A stretch of DNA of 64,000 nt, taken from assembly GCA_963677085.2 (NCBI GenBank), contig CAXXFH010000004.1, positions 2,480,001 through 2,544,000 on the forward strand, written 5' to 3'. Shown here one piece after another: positions 1-9,333 of this stretch. Source of the DNA: G963677085 sp963677085. Its GTDB lineage: Bacteria; Planctomycetota; Planctomycetia; Pirellulales; Thermoguttaceae. The position numbers were made by a program, and so were the translations under genes. The notes beneath the pieces were generated by a model. The model was given only the letters and a program-made list of their open reading frames with translations, did not search any database and was not told where the DNA came from. Position 1 is the stretch's first letter. Each line of letters starts with the position of its first letter.

Positions 1-24
1 GCCGCAGGAACACGACGTGGAAGA

Positions 25-118
25 GTAGTGCTTTGTCAATTTCTTGATTTGTGGGTGCCATGGGCAGCTTGCATGCCCGTGTTCGGCACTGGCTGACAAG
101 CAGCCAGTGGCACGCGGC
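25..118. repeat. Family A MITE-like repeat, copy A1 (left end present)
   Basis: Begins with AGTAGTGCTTTGTCAA, the terminal sequence shared with the complete copy at 31370-31493. A self-complementary core follows, reading GTGCCATGGGCAGC at its left and GCCAGTGGCAC at its right. The right terminal repeat is missing or diverged. Related copies lie at 1674-1722, 2947-3003, 5655-5757, 25013-25085, 25252-25317, 37383-37441, 52341-52411 and 63603-63641. No open frame is shared between copies, so this is a non-coding dispersed element. Confidence 0.75.
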
Positions 119-150
119 AAGTGGAGATTGGCCGAGCCGTAGCGCTATCG

Positions 151-1281
151 CTACGCCGGTTGGGCCGGCGATGCGTGGTGCCGACGATGCCATCGCTCGC
201 TGAGCCAGCATCCCATCCGCCATAGCTGGCCACGTGCAGCCACCCGCGGGACATGCCGGTAGGCGTAACTCGCCTCGAAATCGGTGGCCGCTTGCTCCCC
301 GATGGCCGCCGCATCGAGGGCAAACTCATACTGGCAGTCCGAATGGCCGAACGAGTCCTCGATCAGCCGGGCAATAAGCACCTCAGCCAAGGGCCAATCG
401 GCCAAAGCAGGATCCGTGGCCGTCCACAGCCCACGCACGTGGTCCTGGTAGTGGGTGCCGTAGGCGACAGCAATTGGGCGATCGTCGAGCGTGAGGGTGC
501 TTATATCGAGGCAGCCATGGCGGACCAGGGCTTCGTCGAGGTCGTGGCGGTAGGCTTCCACATCGGTTGCGGCCGACAACTCGGCGTCGGCGAAAAAGCC
601 GAGGCTTCCGGCGCCGATCCATTCGTGCTCGGCCGACAGCCGGGCCGTGGGTGTTTCGATATCGCCGCGTGCAACACCTTCGGGCCGCTCGCGGCGCAAA
701 TCCAGGCAACCGTGCCGTTGAAGTCCGTCGAGAGCTTGGGCGATACGCGATTTCCACTCGGCCGGCCGACCGTGCCAGTAAGACGACCAACTGGTCGAGG
801 TGTCGACCGTTGGCGCCCGTCGCCAAGCGGTTTTCTGGAAGGTCCACCCCAGGCGGTGCATTGCGGCCGCAGTACGACCGTGGTCGTGGCCGTCGGCATC
901 GACGCCGCGAAGGTCCACGATGTCCCAATCGCGTTGCGTTTGATGCACGTGGCGCAAGGCGGCGGTCAAGGTAGCCGTAGGGTTGGGACCCACGGGACCG
1001 TACCAGACGCCGCCCGGGGGCAACGGATAGGTGAGCACGCGCATCGTGCCTAACGGAGTCGCCTGCGAGAGAACCACCAGCGGAAGAATCCCCACGGCAC
1101 GCCCGCTGCTGAAGACCACCAGTGCCCGCAGTCGGGCATCCGGGTGGTGTTGGCAGAAGACTTCCAGCCAATCGAGCGACTGGAAGAAGGTCGCCCGCCG
1201 GGTTTGCGGCAACAGCGAACCAAACACTAAGCGGTATCCGCCCAGTTCCAAGATGTCGTTAATTTCTTCGACGCGTATCAT
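151..1281 (-). CDS. CelD/BcsL-type (FemAB-like) GNAT acyltransferase
   Basis: A 376-residue soluble protein with the layout of the CelD/BcsL acetyltransferase group. An N-terminal half ends near residue 130. A C-terminal GNAT fold follows, with the pattern LTLDDRPIAVAYGTHYQDHV and then a helix-rich segment ending YEFALDA. Family members are thought to transfer acyl or aminoacyl groups during cell-envelope or exopolysaccharide synthesis; the substrate here is unknown. ATG start. It is divergent from a paralogue beginning at 1777 that has the same C-terminal arrangement (LHCDGQPASFSYGSH). The basic R-rich segment of that paralogue around residues 168-190 is less clear here. Fold assignment is moderately sure; function is inferred only. 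Confidence 0.7.
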   Translation of the reverse strand: MIRVEEINDILELGGYRLVFGSLLPQTRRATFFQSLDWLEVFCQHHPDARLRALVVFSSGRAVGILPLVVLSQATPLGTMRVLTYPLPPGGVWYGPVGPNPTATLTAALRHVHQTQRDWDIVDLRGVDADGHDHGRTAAAMHRLGWTFQKTAWRRAPTVDTSTSWSSYWHGRPAEWKSRIAQALDGLQRHGCLDLRRERPEGVARGDIETPTARLSAEHEWIGAGSLGFFADAELSAATDVEAYRHDLDEALVRHGCLDISTLTLDDRPIAVAYGTHYQDHVRGLWTATDPALADWPLAEVLIARLIEDSFGHSDCQYEFALDAAAIGEQAATDFEASYAYRHVPRVAARGQLWRMGCWLSERWHRRHHASPAQPA

Positions 1282-1776
1282 ATCTCAAATCCGCGGAAGT
1301 CTGTTTTTCCAACAGACTTTTCGAGCGACCAGCGAGAGCGGAGAGCTTGCTTGGGTCCGGCAGCACCGCTTGGGGTGGCGGCCATTTTGGGGTGCCCCCG
1401 TTTTGGGTGGCCCTGCCATCCTGCGCCTTGCTATCCCTTGGGTTTCATTATGCCCTGAATCGCCGCCTGAGTGTGGCAAAATGACAACGCCAAGCGGACG
1501 ATTTTTCGGGCGTCACGCCGGGAAGGCCGCGTTGCAGGTGGGTTGGTGACGATTGCAACGATCCCGCCAGCACGGTTTCCACGGTTTGCGTCCCCCCGCA
1601 CCGGGAAAAAATGCCATTCTTGTTGTGGCGGCCCTTGCTCGTTCCCCAGAGCGTTTGTTCGTGTGGTAGTTCGCTTGTCAGCCAGTGGTGTGGAACACGG
1701 GCACACAAACTGCCTGCGCCATCCGTCCGCGCAACGCCAATGAGGTGTGACGCCAACTTCGTAACCCCCAAGAGTC
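1282..1776. other. 495-bp divergent intergenic region with repeats
   Basis: Lies between two divergent acyltransferase genes, so it should carry both promoters, although I see no convincing -35/-10 pair. It holds a diverged family C element (about 1297-1432). This opens with a perfect hairpin, AAGTCTGTT at 1297-1305 and AACAGACTT at 1311-1319, followed by the GCGACCAGCGAGAG core. A family A fragment lies at 1674-1722. The open frames here look non-coding. Confidence 0.6.
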
Positions 1777-2937
1777 ATGCAACAAGAGTCGATTACCTCG
1801 CTTGAAGATCTCCGCACGGCCGCTCCCCTGTGGGACGACCTCTGGTGGCGGAGCGACATTGCCTCGCCGTTGCTGCGCGCCGAGTTGGTCGCTCGTTGGG
1901 TAGAGCATTTTCGCCCCAAGGGCGAATTTCGTGCCGTGGTGGTTCGGCACCAGGATCAATACGTTGCCGCTTTGCCGATGGTGCGCGGTTCGCAGTGTCG
2001 GCTGTTGGGTTCAGGTGGGTTAACGAGCAACGAATGGACGCCTGCCGGCGACCTGCTTCTCGACCCGTCGGCCGACGTCGACGCGGTACTTGATCATTTG
2101 ACCGATCACCTGCGTGGGCTTCATTGGCCGGTCGTCTGGTTCCAGGAAATCGATTTCGCCGCCACGCGTTGGACGTCGTTTGGCGAGGCCTTGCGTCGGG
2201 CCGGCGTGGTCTACGATTGTCGCCACCATATGCAATTCGGCCGTGTGGAAATCGACCACGACTGGGACGCCTATCGTAAGAGTTGGACGAAGAAGCACCG
2301 CGGCAAGATGAATCGGGTTGCCCGACGTCTTGCCGAGCAGGGCGATGTTTGCGTGGAGACCATCACCAACCCCGATCCGATGGAACTCGTCCAGCACATG
2401 CGGACCGCTTGGTTGATCGAGGACCGCAGTTGGAAAGGTGAGGCCGGGACGTCGGTATTGCGAACGCCCGGTATGGTCGACTTCTATCTCGCCCAGGCTC
2501 GAGCGCTGTGTGAGCTAGGGCACTTGGAGCTGTCGATTTTGCATTGCGATGGGCAGCCGGCATCGTTCAGCTACGGGTCGCATGCCAAGGGAGTTTCGCA
2601 TTGGCATAAGATCGGCTACGATCCGGCCTTCCGCTGCTGTACGCCCGGCCAACTGCTGCAATATTACCTTCTCGAACAAGCGTTTCACGACGAACGCTAT
2701 CGAGCGATCGACTTCCAGGGCACGGTAACCGACGCCCTGTCGAAATGGAATCCGACAACGTACAACGTCGGCCGGCTGGTGTTCGCCCCGCGGCGCTGGC
2801 ACGGCCGCGTAGCACTGTGGGCATGCAAATACCTCCATCCGCTGGTCCGCCGTTTACAGAGGGGCGTTTCCGCCATCGTCGCGCCTGCAGCCCACCAAGC
2901 CCCGGCACCCTCTGAAGTCGGTGTGGGCGTTGGGTGA
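1777..2937 (+). CDS. CelD/BcsL-type (FemAB-like) GNAT acyltransferase, paralogue
   Basis: A 386-residue protein of the CelD/BcsL acetyltransferase group. Visible marks are a basic stretch reading WTKKHRGKMNRVARRL near residues 170-186, typical of the middle of this family, and a C-terminal GNAT-like segment: LHCDGQPASFSYGSH, then a motif ending YRAIDFQG. No signal peptide or transmembrane helix is evident, so it is probably cytoplasmic and works on envelope or exopolysaccharide precursors (family-based inference). ATG start. It is divergently arranged with the paralogue at 151-1281, so the pair may share a regulatory region. A family A repeat follows directly downstream. Confidence 0.75.
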   Translation: MQQESITSLEDLRTAAPLWDDLWWRSDIASPLLRAELVARWVEHFRPKGEFRAVVVRHQDQYVAALPMVRGSQCRLLGSGGLTSNEWTPAGDLLLDPSADVDAVLDHLTDHLRGLHWPVVWFQEIDFAATRWTSFGEALRRAGVVYDCRHHMQFGRVEIDHDWDAYRKSWTKKHRGKMNRVARRLAEQGDVCVETITNPDPMELVQHMRTAWLIEDRSWKGEAGTSVLRTPGMVDFYLAQARALCELGHLELSILHCDGQPASFSYGSHAKGVSHWHKIGYDPAFRCCTPGQLLQYYLLEQAFHDERYRAIDFQGTVTDALSKWNPTTYNVGRLVFAPRRWHGRVALWACKYLHPLVRRLQRGVSAIVAPAAHQAPAPSEVGVGVG

Positions 2938-2946
2938 CGCCGTTCA

Positions 2947-3003
2947 TAGCCAGCTTGTCTGCCCGCGCTCAGCACTGGCTGACAAGCAGCCAATGGCACC
3001 CGT
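2947..3003. repeat. Family A repeat, copy A3
   Basis: The core of the family A element (GCACTGGCTGACAAGCAGCC and flanks) sits between the convergent ends of the acyltransferase gene and the membrane-anchored unknown. It is self-complementary, so it could also end transcription in both directions. Confidence 0.65.
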
Positions 3004-3043
3004 CACCAATCTAGCGATGCAGAAGAAGCAACCCAGGGAAGCG

Positions 3044-3724
3044 TTATTTGGGTTGCACGCGCCGGGTGGTTCCCGATAGGTAGATTTCGCCGTCGTGAAG
3101 TTGAAGCGTTTCGATCTGAATTACGTGGGATTCGTCTTCGCCGGCCGGAGGGATTACGATTTGAGCGACCGGGTCACCGTCGGCCTGTAGCCATTCCACA
3201 CGTAGTCCCATCCGGTTGCCGGCTTCGGCGATTTGGTCGAGTACGTTGCCCAACGGCATCGGCAGCGAGCCGGCCCGCGCGTGACGAATCCGCAAGGCCA
3301 ATACATTGGGCTCCGGCACATAAGGTTCGACGGCCAGCGTGAGCACGGTGTCGAAATCGCTGCGCTGAAGGCGGCAGAACAATTGAATTCGGTCTGGCGC
3401 GATGGCTACCCGCGGATCACGCAGTTCGGAAGGCAAAGCGCCAGGGTGGTTTTCCACTAGATCGACGGCCAGCCAGCCGTTGATCTGTTCTGCGGTAAAT
3501 ACGGCTTCCCAGGGACCGTCTCGCCGTACGTCGCTGGCCAACGCGCTGGCCTGTTGCAGCATGCGGTCGCTGGCGTTGACCAGCGTCGTATTGTCGAGTT
3601 CGAGCGCTTCGATGTACGGAGCGGGCACCTGCTGAGTCGCCAGGTAGCCAAGCCACAGCCCGATCCCCGCTATCGCGACCAATCCTCCCAGGACAATTGC
3701 CACGATAGTGAGTCGTTTTTTCAC
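3044..3724 (-). CDS. Membrane-anchored protein of unknown function
   Basis: A 226-residue protein with a basic N-terminus (MKKR) and one transmembrane helix at about residues 5-30. The remainder is probably outside the cytoplasm. It carries an FTAEQINGWLA segment near residues 76-86 followed by beta-rich sequence. This resembles the YpmS/DUF2140 layout (anchor, then FT-E-Q-hN), but that match is by eye only. The start is GTG, with GGAG just upstream, and lies 18 bp after the stop of the double-GNAT gene, so the two are probably co-transcribed. Function unknown. Confidence 0.6.
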   Translation of the reverse strand: MKKRLTIVAIVLGGLVAIAGIGLWLGYLATQQVPAPYIEALELDNTTLVNASDRMLQQASALASDVRRDGPWEAVFTAEQINGWLAVDLVENHPGALPSELRDPRVAIAPDRIQLFCRLQRSDFDTVLTLAVEPYVPEPNVLALRIRHARAGSLPMPLGNVLDQIAEAGNRMGLRVEWLQADGDPVAQIVIPPAGEDESHVIQIETLQLHDGEIYLSGTTRRVQPK

Positions 3725-3742
3725 TCCGAACTCCCCAACTCC

Positions 3743-4708
3743 CTACTCCGCGTTGGCGATGTCCTTGCGGAACACGCTTCCCTGGTCGGCCAGCTGGAAT
3801 CCAAGCTTTTCATACAACGCGATGCCAGCCGCATTGTGTTGCATCACCTGGGCTTCGACAAGAGTAATTCCTTGGCGAATGAACTGCCGGAAGGCCTCGC
3901 TGAGCACGAAAACCGCTAGGCCGCGATGACGGAGCGATTCGTCGACCCACATGTCGACCAAGCCGGCGGTGCGTCCCGCTCCCACGGTTCCCATCGGTTC
4001 AAGACCGCGGAAAACGGCTCGGGCAACGGGGGTGCCACCACCGCGGGGGATGATTTCGAACCGGGTGAGGTCGAAATCGCCCAGGGTGCTCGCTTCCCAC
4101 CAGTTGCACGTTGGGGCGTCGGTCGTTACCTCCACGACCATTCGACGCCGGATTTGCATCTGGTAGCGATCAATGGGCGACTGGAAGTTGCTCAGGTTGC
4201 GATGCAGCACCATCGTGCGGTCGATCTCGCGATAACCGTGCGAGGTGTAAAGGTCGTGGGACACCCGGTCGGATGCCAACACGCCCGGCAGTTCGCTGCC
4301 GCCGTAGAGCCCCAGATAGAAGGGGTTCAGTGGGTTAATCCCCCCACCGTAAAGCACCTGAGCACCACGTTGGCGGAGATAGGCCTCGGACCGCTCGAGC
4401 AGGCCAGCAGCCACGGTCGACGTGTCGCAATCGGGACGGACCAGCACCAGGCTCGTCACACCCATTTCGGTGGCGATGCCGTCGCACGCGTCGTTGGGCC
4501 CAAAACCGGCATGCGCAAAACCCAGGGGGCGATCATCGTCGCAGGCGATGATGAGGCCCGGGTAGTCGAAATACAGCTTGGCGAAGACCAGTTGCTCGAG
4601 GACGTCGGGAGTAACGCGCTCGTATAGCCCGGGCTGGCCCGAGCGAGACCGCCAAAGGTCCACCAATACTGGTGGGTCCGTGTTGCGAAAAGTGCGAAAC
4701 TCCAACAT
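3743..4708 (-). CDS. Tandem GNAT N-acetyltransferase
   Basis: A 321-residue cytoplasmic protein made of two GNAT domains. The first spans about residues 1-150 (with LVLVRPDC, then GLLERSEAYLRQRGA). The second spans about 185-321 (with GLVDMWVDESLRHRGLAVFV and HNAAGIALYEKLGF, the typical acetyl-CoA loop and C-terminal helix). Double-GNAT proteins include mycothiol synthase, but nothing here points to that substrate. ATG start. It is followed 18 bp later by a membrane-anchored unknown on the same strand. Confidence 0.8.
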   Translation of the reverse strand: MLEFRTFRNTDPPVLVDLWRSRSGQPGLYERVTPDVLEQLVFAKLYFDYPGLIIACDDDRPLGFAHAGFGPNDACDGIATEMGVTSLVLVRPDCDTSTVAAGLLERSEAYLRQRGAQVLYGGGINPLNPFYLGLYGGSELPGVLASDRVSHDLYTSHGYREIDRTMVLHRNLSNFQSPIDRYQMQIRRRMVVEVTTDAPTCNWWEASTLGDFDLTRFEIIPRGGGTPVARAVFRGLEPMGTVGAGRTAGLVDMWVDESLRHRGLAVFVLSEAFRQFIRQGITLVEAQVMQHNAAGIALYEKLGFQLADQGSVFRKDIANAE

Positions 4709-4812
4709 CGACCGTCAGGGGCCCCAGGATACCAAGTGCAGCATTGCCGACCGATTATAGCAGCCACGGCAAGTTGTTCTATTGGGACCCCTTGGTTTCG
4801 TGTCTTTGTTTT

Positions 4813-5631
4813 TCAGGGTTGAGGTGCTGCCACACGCTGCAAATGGGCAATCAACTGGGCGTCGGGTTTGCCCAACAGGACGGTTAACTGGTGGGACAAC
4901 GGCACGGCCGATCCGTCACGCCGCAACTCCTGCAGATAGTCTCGCAAAACGCTAGCGTGTTCCGCCTCGCCGTGCAAGAGATAATAGACCCACGACCAGG
5001 CCTCGGCGTAGTCGTCCTGGGTCATGTCGAACGGCGATTCAAGCAACTCCAGCCGGGGTAGGTCGGGTTGCCACGGGCCCTGGTTGATGGCGGCCACCAG
5101 GCGTTTCAGGTGCGGGCGGTTCAAACCGTTTCGGTTGCGGGCTACTTCAAAATACTCGGCCAAGCCCTCGTCGAGCCAGAGCGGTAGCCCGGGAACCATT
5201 GAATGTAGATAGCCGTGGGTAACTTCGTGGCGCAGATCCTCGGCCACATGATCACCCCAGTAGGCGTAAACCATCAGCCGGGTGTCGGTCTCGACAAAAA
5301 ACGCCCGGCGTTTCGGAAATCCCGGATAGTGTAATCGCAGAAATCCGCGAAATTGCTTTTCGTCTTCAAAAAGATAAACGTGAATCGGCTCATTCGAAAC
5401 CGGCAAGGCCAGTACCCGACTTATGTCGTAACGCCGCGCAGTTAGCTCTTCCATCAAACGATGTTGAGCGGGCAAGGGGAAGTTGCTGTGGACTACTAAT
5501 TGTTCACGGACCAGGGCGTACTCTTCGGGCAGACTCAGTTGCACATGCTGCCAGCCCGAACAGCCACCGGCTGCGGATAGGAGCAGCGTGCCAAGGACGG
5601 CGATCGTCCGACAACGGTGGTCTGCGAACAA
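4813..5631 (-). CDS. Exported gluzincin-type metalloprotease (DUF1570-like)
   Basis: A 272-residue exported protein. Residues 8-24 form a signal peptide ending SAAGGC, a weak lipobox, so it may be a lipoprotein. The zinc site is HEVTH at 135-139 with a downstream WLDEGLAEY at 152-160, whose first Glu would be the third ligand. This is the arrangement of the DUF1570/peptidase-MA families. The start is TTG at 5631, supported by AGAGGAG six to seven bases upstream; no ATG fits better. The substrate is unknown. A family A repeat lies upstream. Confidence 0.75.
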   Translation of the reverse strand: MFADHRCRTIAVLGTLLLSAAGGCSGWQHVQLSLPEEYALVREQLVVHSNFPLPAQHRLMEELTARRYDISRVLALPVSNEPIHVYLFEDEKQFRGFLRLHYPGFPKRRAFFVETDTRLMVYAYWGDHVAEDLRHEVTHGYLHSMVPGLPLWLDEGLAEYFEVARNRNGLNRPHLKRLVAAINQGPWQPDLPRLELLESPFDMTQDDYAEAWSWVYYLLHGEAEHASVLRDYLQELRRDGSAVPLSHQLTVLLGKPDAQLIAHLQRVAAPQP

Positions 5632-5654
5632 AGTTGGCTCCTCTTAGCCCTCGC

Positions 5655-5757
5655 GTGTGTGCCACTGGCTCTGCCATCGTGGAAGCGTTTGCGGCCATAA
5701 GCACTGGCAGAGCCAGTGGCCCCCGATCCTTGGTTTTCAAGTTGACAAAGCCCTACC
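5655..5757. repeat. Family A repeat, copy A4 (right end present)
   Basis: The inverted core (GCCACTGGCTCTGCC against GGCAGAGCCAGTGGC) is followed by TTGACAAAGCCCTAC, a slightly changed right terminal repeat. The element overlaps the last bases of the glycosyltransferase gene, so its end supplies that gene's stop region. Confidence 0.7.
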
Positions 5758-6838
5758 CCGCAGCCGCGTGCGGCCGGTTGTTGTGCAATACCAATGGCCT
5801 TTCAGGCAATGTACCAGACACATGCGTGGGCCGATTCGCGGCGGTTGCTTCCAGCAGATCGGCCAGCGCCGGACCCCAGCGATGGGCGTTGTAGCGGGTT
5901 TCTACCAGGTAACGTCCGGCCTCGCCCATCCGCTGACGCAGCGCAGGGTCGGCTGCCAGTCGGGCGACGGCTTCGGCCCACTCGGCCGGCGTCGACGCCA
6001 GGAAGCCCGTCTTCCCGTCGACCACCATCGTGCGATTCATGCCCACCGGATTGGCTACGACAGGTAATCCGGCCGCCATGTACTGCAATACCTTCAGACC
6101 GCACTTGCCGCGGCTCCAAGCGTCGTCGGGCAGCCAACTGATGCCGATGTCGGCCCGACCGATTTCGTCGGCCTCGGTTTGTTCCGACCACCGTCGGGCG
6201 ACGATCTTCAGCGGTTCGAAGTCGAGGAACCGATCGCAAATCAGCCGCAGTTGCAGGCCCGGCAACCGATGGGCGGTCGCCGCGAGTTGCTTGCGGGCGC
6301 ATTCGAGCGAAGGCAGAGTGCTCGACGAACCAATCCACACCAGCCGCACGGCCGATCCGATCCGACGGTGCGACGCCTGGTCGTAGAGTTCGGGAGTCAC
6401 GCAGGTGGGGATGACGTGAACGCGCTCGGGCTCGGCGAATTGCGAGGCCTTGTCGGCCAAAAACCGATTGCCGGCCACCACAGTGTCGGCGGCGTAGACC
6501 GTTGCCCAAAAGCGAGCCATGCGGGTAGTGCTCTCGGGACCCTTGGGGCTGTAGCTATCGCGCTGCAACACGGCGTCGTCGAAGTCGTAGACCAAACGTC
6601 GAGCCGCCCGACGCAAGAGGCCCAGTTGCCACACTGGCAGCAACTTGCGCTGCAAGAGCACCACATCGGCCGCCCGGGCCTTGCGCAGTATCGCCAGTCG
6701 GGCAAACCACGGTCGGTCGAGGGCCATGGTTTCCAGCGTGAAATCCCGCTTTGCCAGCGCATCGGCATACGCCGTCACACGGTACCGATAGCACACGTGG
6801 CTCGGGCTCTCGGCCAATGCTAGCACACGCATCCGCAT
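5753..6838 (-). CDS. Glycosyltransferase, GT-B fold (GT1/GT4-like)
   Basis: A 361-residue cytoplasmic glycosyltransferase. The N-terminal half has the ALAESPSHVCYRYRV start and a VYDFDDA motif near residues 82-90. The C-terminal half carries RLVWIGSSSTL (near 164) and the donor-binding region GLKVLQYMAAGLPVVANPVG (near 247-266), typical of GT-B enzymes. A WGPALADLLE tail helix follows. Probably adds sugars to envelope or exopolysaccharide components; donor and acceptor are unknown. ATG start, with a second in-frame ATG two codons later. It is followed by the gluzincin gene on the same strand. Confidence 0.8.
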   Translation of the reverse strand: MRMRVLALAESPSHVCYRYRVTAYADALAKRDFTLETMALDRPWFARLAILRKARAADVVLLQRKLLPVWQLGLLRRAARRLVYDFDDAVLQRDSYSPKGPESTTRMARFWATVYAADTVVAGNRFLADKASQFAEPERVHVIPTCVTPELYDQASHRRIGSAVRLVWIGSSSTLPSLECARKQLAATAHRLPGLQLRLICDRFLDFEPLKIVARRWSEQTEADEIGRADIGISWLPDDAWSRGKCGLKVLQYMAAGLPVVANPVGMNRTMVVDGKTGFLASTPAEWAEAVARLAADPALRQRMGEAGRYLVETRYNAHRWGPALADLLEATAANRPTHVSGTLPERPLVLHNNRPHAAAG

Positions 6839-7200
6839 TACGAACCTGCGAGAGTCTGTTTTTCGACCGTCACCAATTTTCGACCGCTACGAAGGGGGGA
6901 GGATCGTAGCAGAATCGCCACGACACGGCTACGGAGATTTCCACAACCCAAGGGGGCGGTCGGGCAGGCTGCCCGGGGAATTTGGGCGAAGAAGTTCGTT
7001 CAAAAAAAACGAGTTGAGGGCCCCTATTTGCGCTTGCATGGCTAATGAGCCGAAGGCGACCAACGGGAGCCTGGATTTCCAGGTATTCGGTTTCCTGAAG
7101 CGATCATTTCCAATGCAAACATCAATAAATCCACGCAATCGTGAAATGTGCGGTGAATAATGCGAGGTAATTCAGTCGCCTGGCTGGGCCGAGGTGCCGG
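6839..7200. other. 362-bp intergenic region with a family D repeat
   Basis: No supported gene. A family D element occupies 7033-7128 and matches the copy at 56019-56118. The rest has short oligomers also seen elsewhere (AGTCTGTTTTTC at 6851) and nothing I can name. Confidence 0.6.
7033..7128 (+). repeat. Family D repeat, copy D1
   Basis: Shares GCGACCAACGGGAGCCTGG, a short hairpin around TTCCAGG, and the tail CATCAATAAA with the copy at 56019-56118 over about 95 bp. A fragment in the opposite orientation is recognisable near 8855-8915. Non-coding. Confidence 0.7.
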
Positions 7201-7938
7201 TTACTCCCAGCTCATCGTTTCCAGGTATTGGCGGAGTTGGCCCGCGTCGCGGTATTTTTGGAGGATCAGCCCTCGCTTCAGGCCACAACAAATCGATTTC
7301 ACGGCCTGGGGTTGCTTGGCGTAATACCGCTGTCCGCCGACGGCGTCGTAGAAGATGCGGACCAGGTTGAAAAGATCCTCGTGGATATTCTCCGGGCTGG
7401 CGGCTCCCCAATGGTACATGTCGACCAACTTCAGGTCGAACGACAACCCGTAGCGCCGCACGATGACGTTGTCGGCATGGAGGTCGCCGTGGTACTCGCG
7501 CAGGTTGTGGATCGCCTCGATCCCGGCAGCCAAGGCGTGAAGGAGGTGCAAGGCTTGAAATACGGGCAACCGCTTGCCAGGCTGCCGGGTGACAAACTCG
7601 CTGAGCAGCTCGCCCTCGACATACTCGGAGACCAGGAATCGGACCGGAATGTCGGCGTGGGTAATCGTCTCCTGGGTGTGATACTGGATGATGATCCCGC
7701 AGTGGCGGAGCTTGTGGAGCTTGTTGGCGTAGAACCGGATGGCCCGATTTCCGGGATTGCGGTGCGGATACCAAAATTTGGCCGCTCGCTCGATCCCGGT
7801 CGCCAATTCGCGGACCAAATAGACTTCGCCTTCCCAACCGGTTCCGATCTGGGCGATGGTTTCGTACTTGCGACAGAGGGTTGTCCCCGGCGCAAACCCA
7901 AACCGGGTGATACGGCGACCTTTACTGGTTCGTGCCAT
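7201..7938 (-). CDS. Small protein-kinase-like phosphotransferase
   Basis: A 245-residue kinase-fold protein. The Gly-rich loop is GTGWEGEVY (32-40) and the invariant Lys is in AAKFWYPHR (K54). The catalytic loop is HGDLHADN (150-157), so HRD is changed to HGD as in some aminoglycoside/ABC1-like kinases. The DFG position reads VDMY, with D173 kept. All metal and ATP residues are present, so it may be active. The C-lobe is short, and no transmembrane or PASTA region is present, so this is not a typical planctomycete receptor kinase. ATG start. Substrate unknown. Confidence 0.72.
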   Translation of the reverse strand: MARTSKGRRITRFGFAPGTTLCRKYETIAQIGTGWEGEVYLVRELATGIERAAKFWYPHRNPGNRAIRFYANKLHKLRHCGIIIQYHTQETITHADIPVRFLVSEYVEGELLSEFVTRQPGKRLPVFQALHLLHALAAGIEAIHNLREYHGDLHADNVIVRRYGLSFDLKLVDMYHWGAASPENIHEDLFNLVRIFYDAVGGQRYYAKQPQAVKSICCGLKRGLILQKYRDAGQLRQYLETMSWE

Positions 7939-8080
7939 TGCAATCGTGGCCTAGTGTTGCGTTGAATCCAAGATGGAAGAAAGCGGCGGAAGAGATCTGG
8001 GATTTGGGAAGGTTGCCCTCGCTGCTTCGCAAGTCTCACTTCCCCGCTTCCCGCCTTCGGCTTTCCACTTAAAGAGAGGG

Positions 8081-8785
8081 CTATTCCGCCAACGGCGTTT
8101 TGTCTACTCGCATTTTAACCAGGTAGACCAACGCAAGGAAATCGTAAAGTGCGTGAATAATGACCGGCACCAAAAGATTGCCGGTGAACATCCACAGTCC
8201 ACCCAGGTACAAGCCAATCAGTCCGGCCAGCACGGCGTAGCTGGCCGTGATGCTGTGGGAGAGGCCGAAGAGGAGGGACGCGGCGGCCAAGGCGATCCAT
8301 GGTCCGGCCCCCGAGCCGATGGCGTCGGCGATTGCCTGTTGAATCACTCCGCGGAAGAGCATTTCTTCGCCCAAGCCGGCCAGCAGGGCGATGATCGCCA
8401 GCTCGGCCAGACGCATTTCGCGAAAGATGGGAACGAGCAACTGCTCGACCACCCGCACCAACTCGCCGAGCGGCCCAACGGGCCAGCGAACACAACACCA
8501 GAGCATGACCAGCAAGGGGAGAGTGGCGCCGACGGCCAACACCGCGTCACCTGTCGACCACGTCAGGGTCCGCAGTGGTGGACTGCCGGCCAGCCACCCA
8601 AGCCCAAGGGCCAGTAACGCCAGCCCCCCCTCGAATACGGCCGCCCAGAGAGCAATGTTCTCAGGCGGGTCGAGCGGGTCAAGCATCGGCTCAATCGGCG
8701 GCTCGCGGTCGGCCGGGTCGGTTACCGAGGAGGAATCCTCGATATCGTCCTCTTCCGAAGGTCCAGTGGTGCCTGGCGTGGGCAA
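8081..8785 (-). CDS. CPBP-family intramembrane metalloprotease
   Basis: A 234-residue polytopic protein. A hydrophilic N-terminus of about 45 residues is followed by roughly six helices. Motif 1 is GEEMLFRGVIQQ (EExxxR), motif 2 is SLLFGLSH and motif 3 is VPVIIHALYDF; these are the Glu/His sites of the CPBP (Abi/CAAX protease) family. Members cleave membrane-associated peptides. The start is uncertain. TTG at 8785 is annotated, but AGGAG upstream is better spaced for an ATT codon just before it. A second CPBP gene lies at 16623-17555. Confidence 0.8.
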   Translation of the reverse strand: MPTPGTTGPSEEDDIEDSSSVTDPADREPPIEPMLDPLDPPENIALWAAVFEGGLALLALGLGWLAGSPPLRTLTWSTGDAVLAVGATLPLLVMLWCCVRWPVGPLGELVRVVEQLLVPIFREMRLAELAIIALLAGLGEEMLFRGVIQQAIADAIGSGAGPWIALAAASLLFGLSHSITASYAVLAGLIGLYLGGLWMFTGNLLVPVIIHALYDFLALVYLVKMRVDKTPLAE

Positions 8786-9254
8786 AATGGCGACGTTCTC
8801 CTAACTATCGATTCCTTGGTTGATTGCGGAACACTTCGTTACGTTTCTGTTCCGGGAAGTCGGGTTCCCGTTGGTCGCTCTCATTCCACGAGCAATGCAG
8901 AACCCAATAAACGACCAAGGGTTGAATTCGGATACCTCGTCGGAGAATCCACATACGAAGGATTGTCGGTCTGGAATTATAGGTTTCCCAAGTCGCTTTG
9001 CGTAGCTCACCGTACCACCCGCAGGGACTTCGGCCGTAGCGGGGGCGTCCTTGACGGTTATTTGCTCGACTGTTAGATTGATCCATTTCATTTTCTGCAA
9101 AAACCTACGCCGGTTAGGACATCATTAACGTCGGGGAAGTTCCGGCGGCTGGGGCAGCTTCTAACGGCCGGCTGAGAAGCTGTCAGCGGCAGAGGCAATC
9201 GCCGACGAGATAACGTCATTTATGGCGTTCGTGCCTCCGGCAATCCAAGCGGTT

Positions 9255-9333
9255 ATGAAAGGGGCGGCAAGGCCGCCGACCAAACGGTGTGACCATACCC
9301 AGGTGTGGCCCCGCTCTCGTTGGTCACTGATTT
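9255..9333 (-). repeat. Family C repeat, copy C6 (reversed)
   Basis: Read on the minus strand it gives GTGACCAACGAGAGCGGG, then CACACCGTTTGGTCGGCGG and CCTTGCCGCC. This is the same order of blocks as the copies at 31648-31717 and 54951-55020. Confidence 0.6.
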
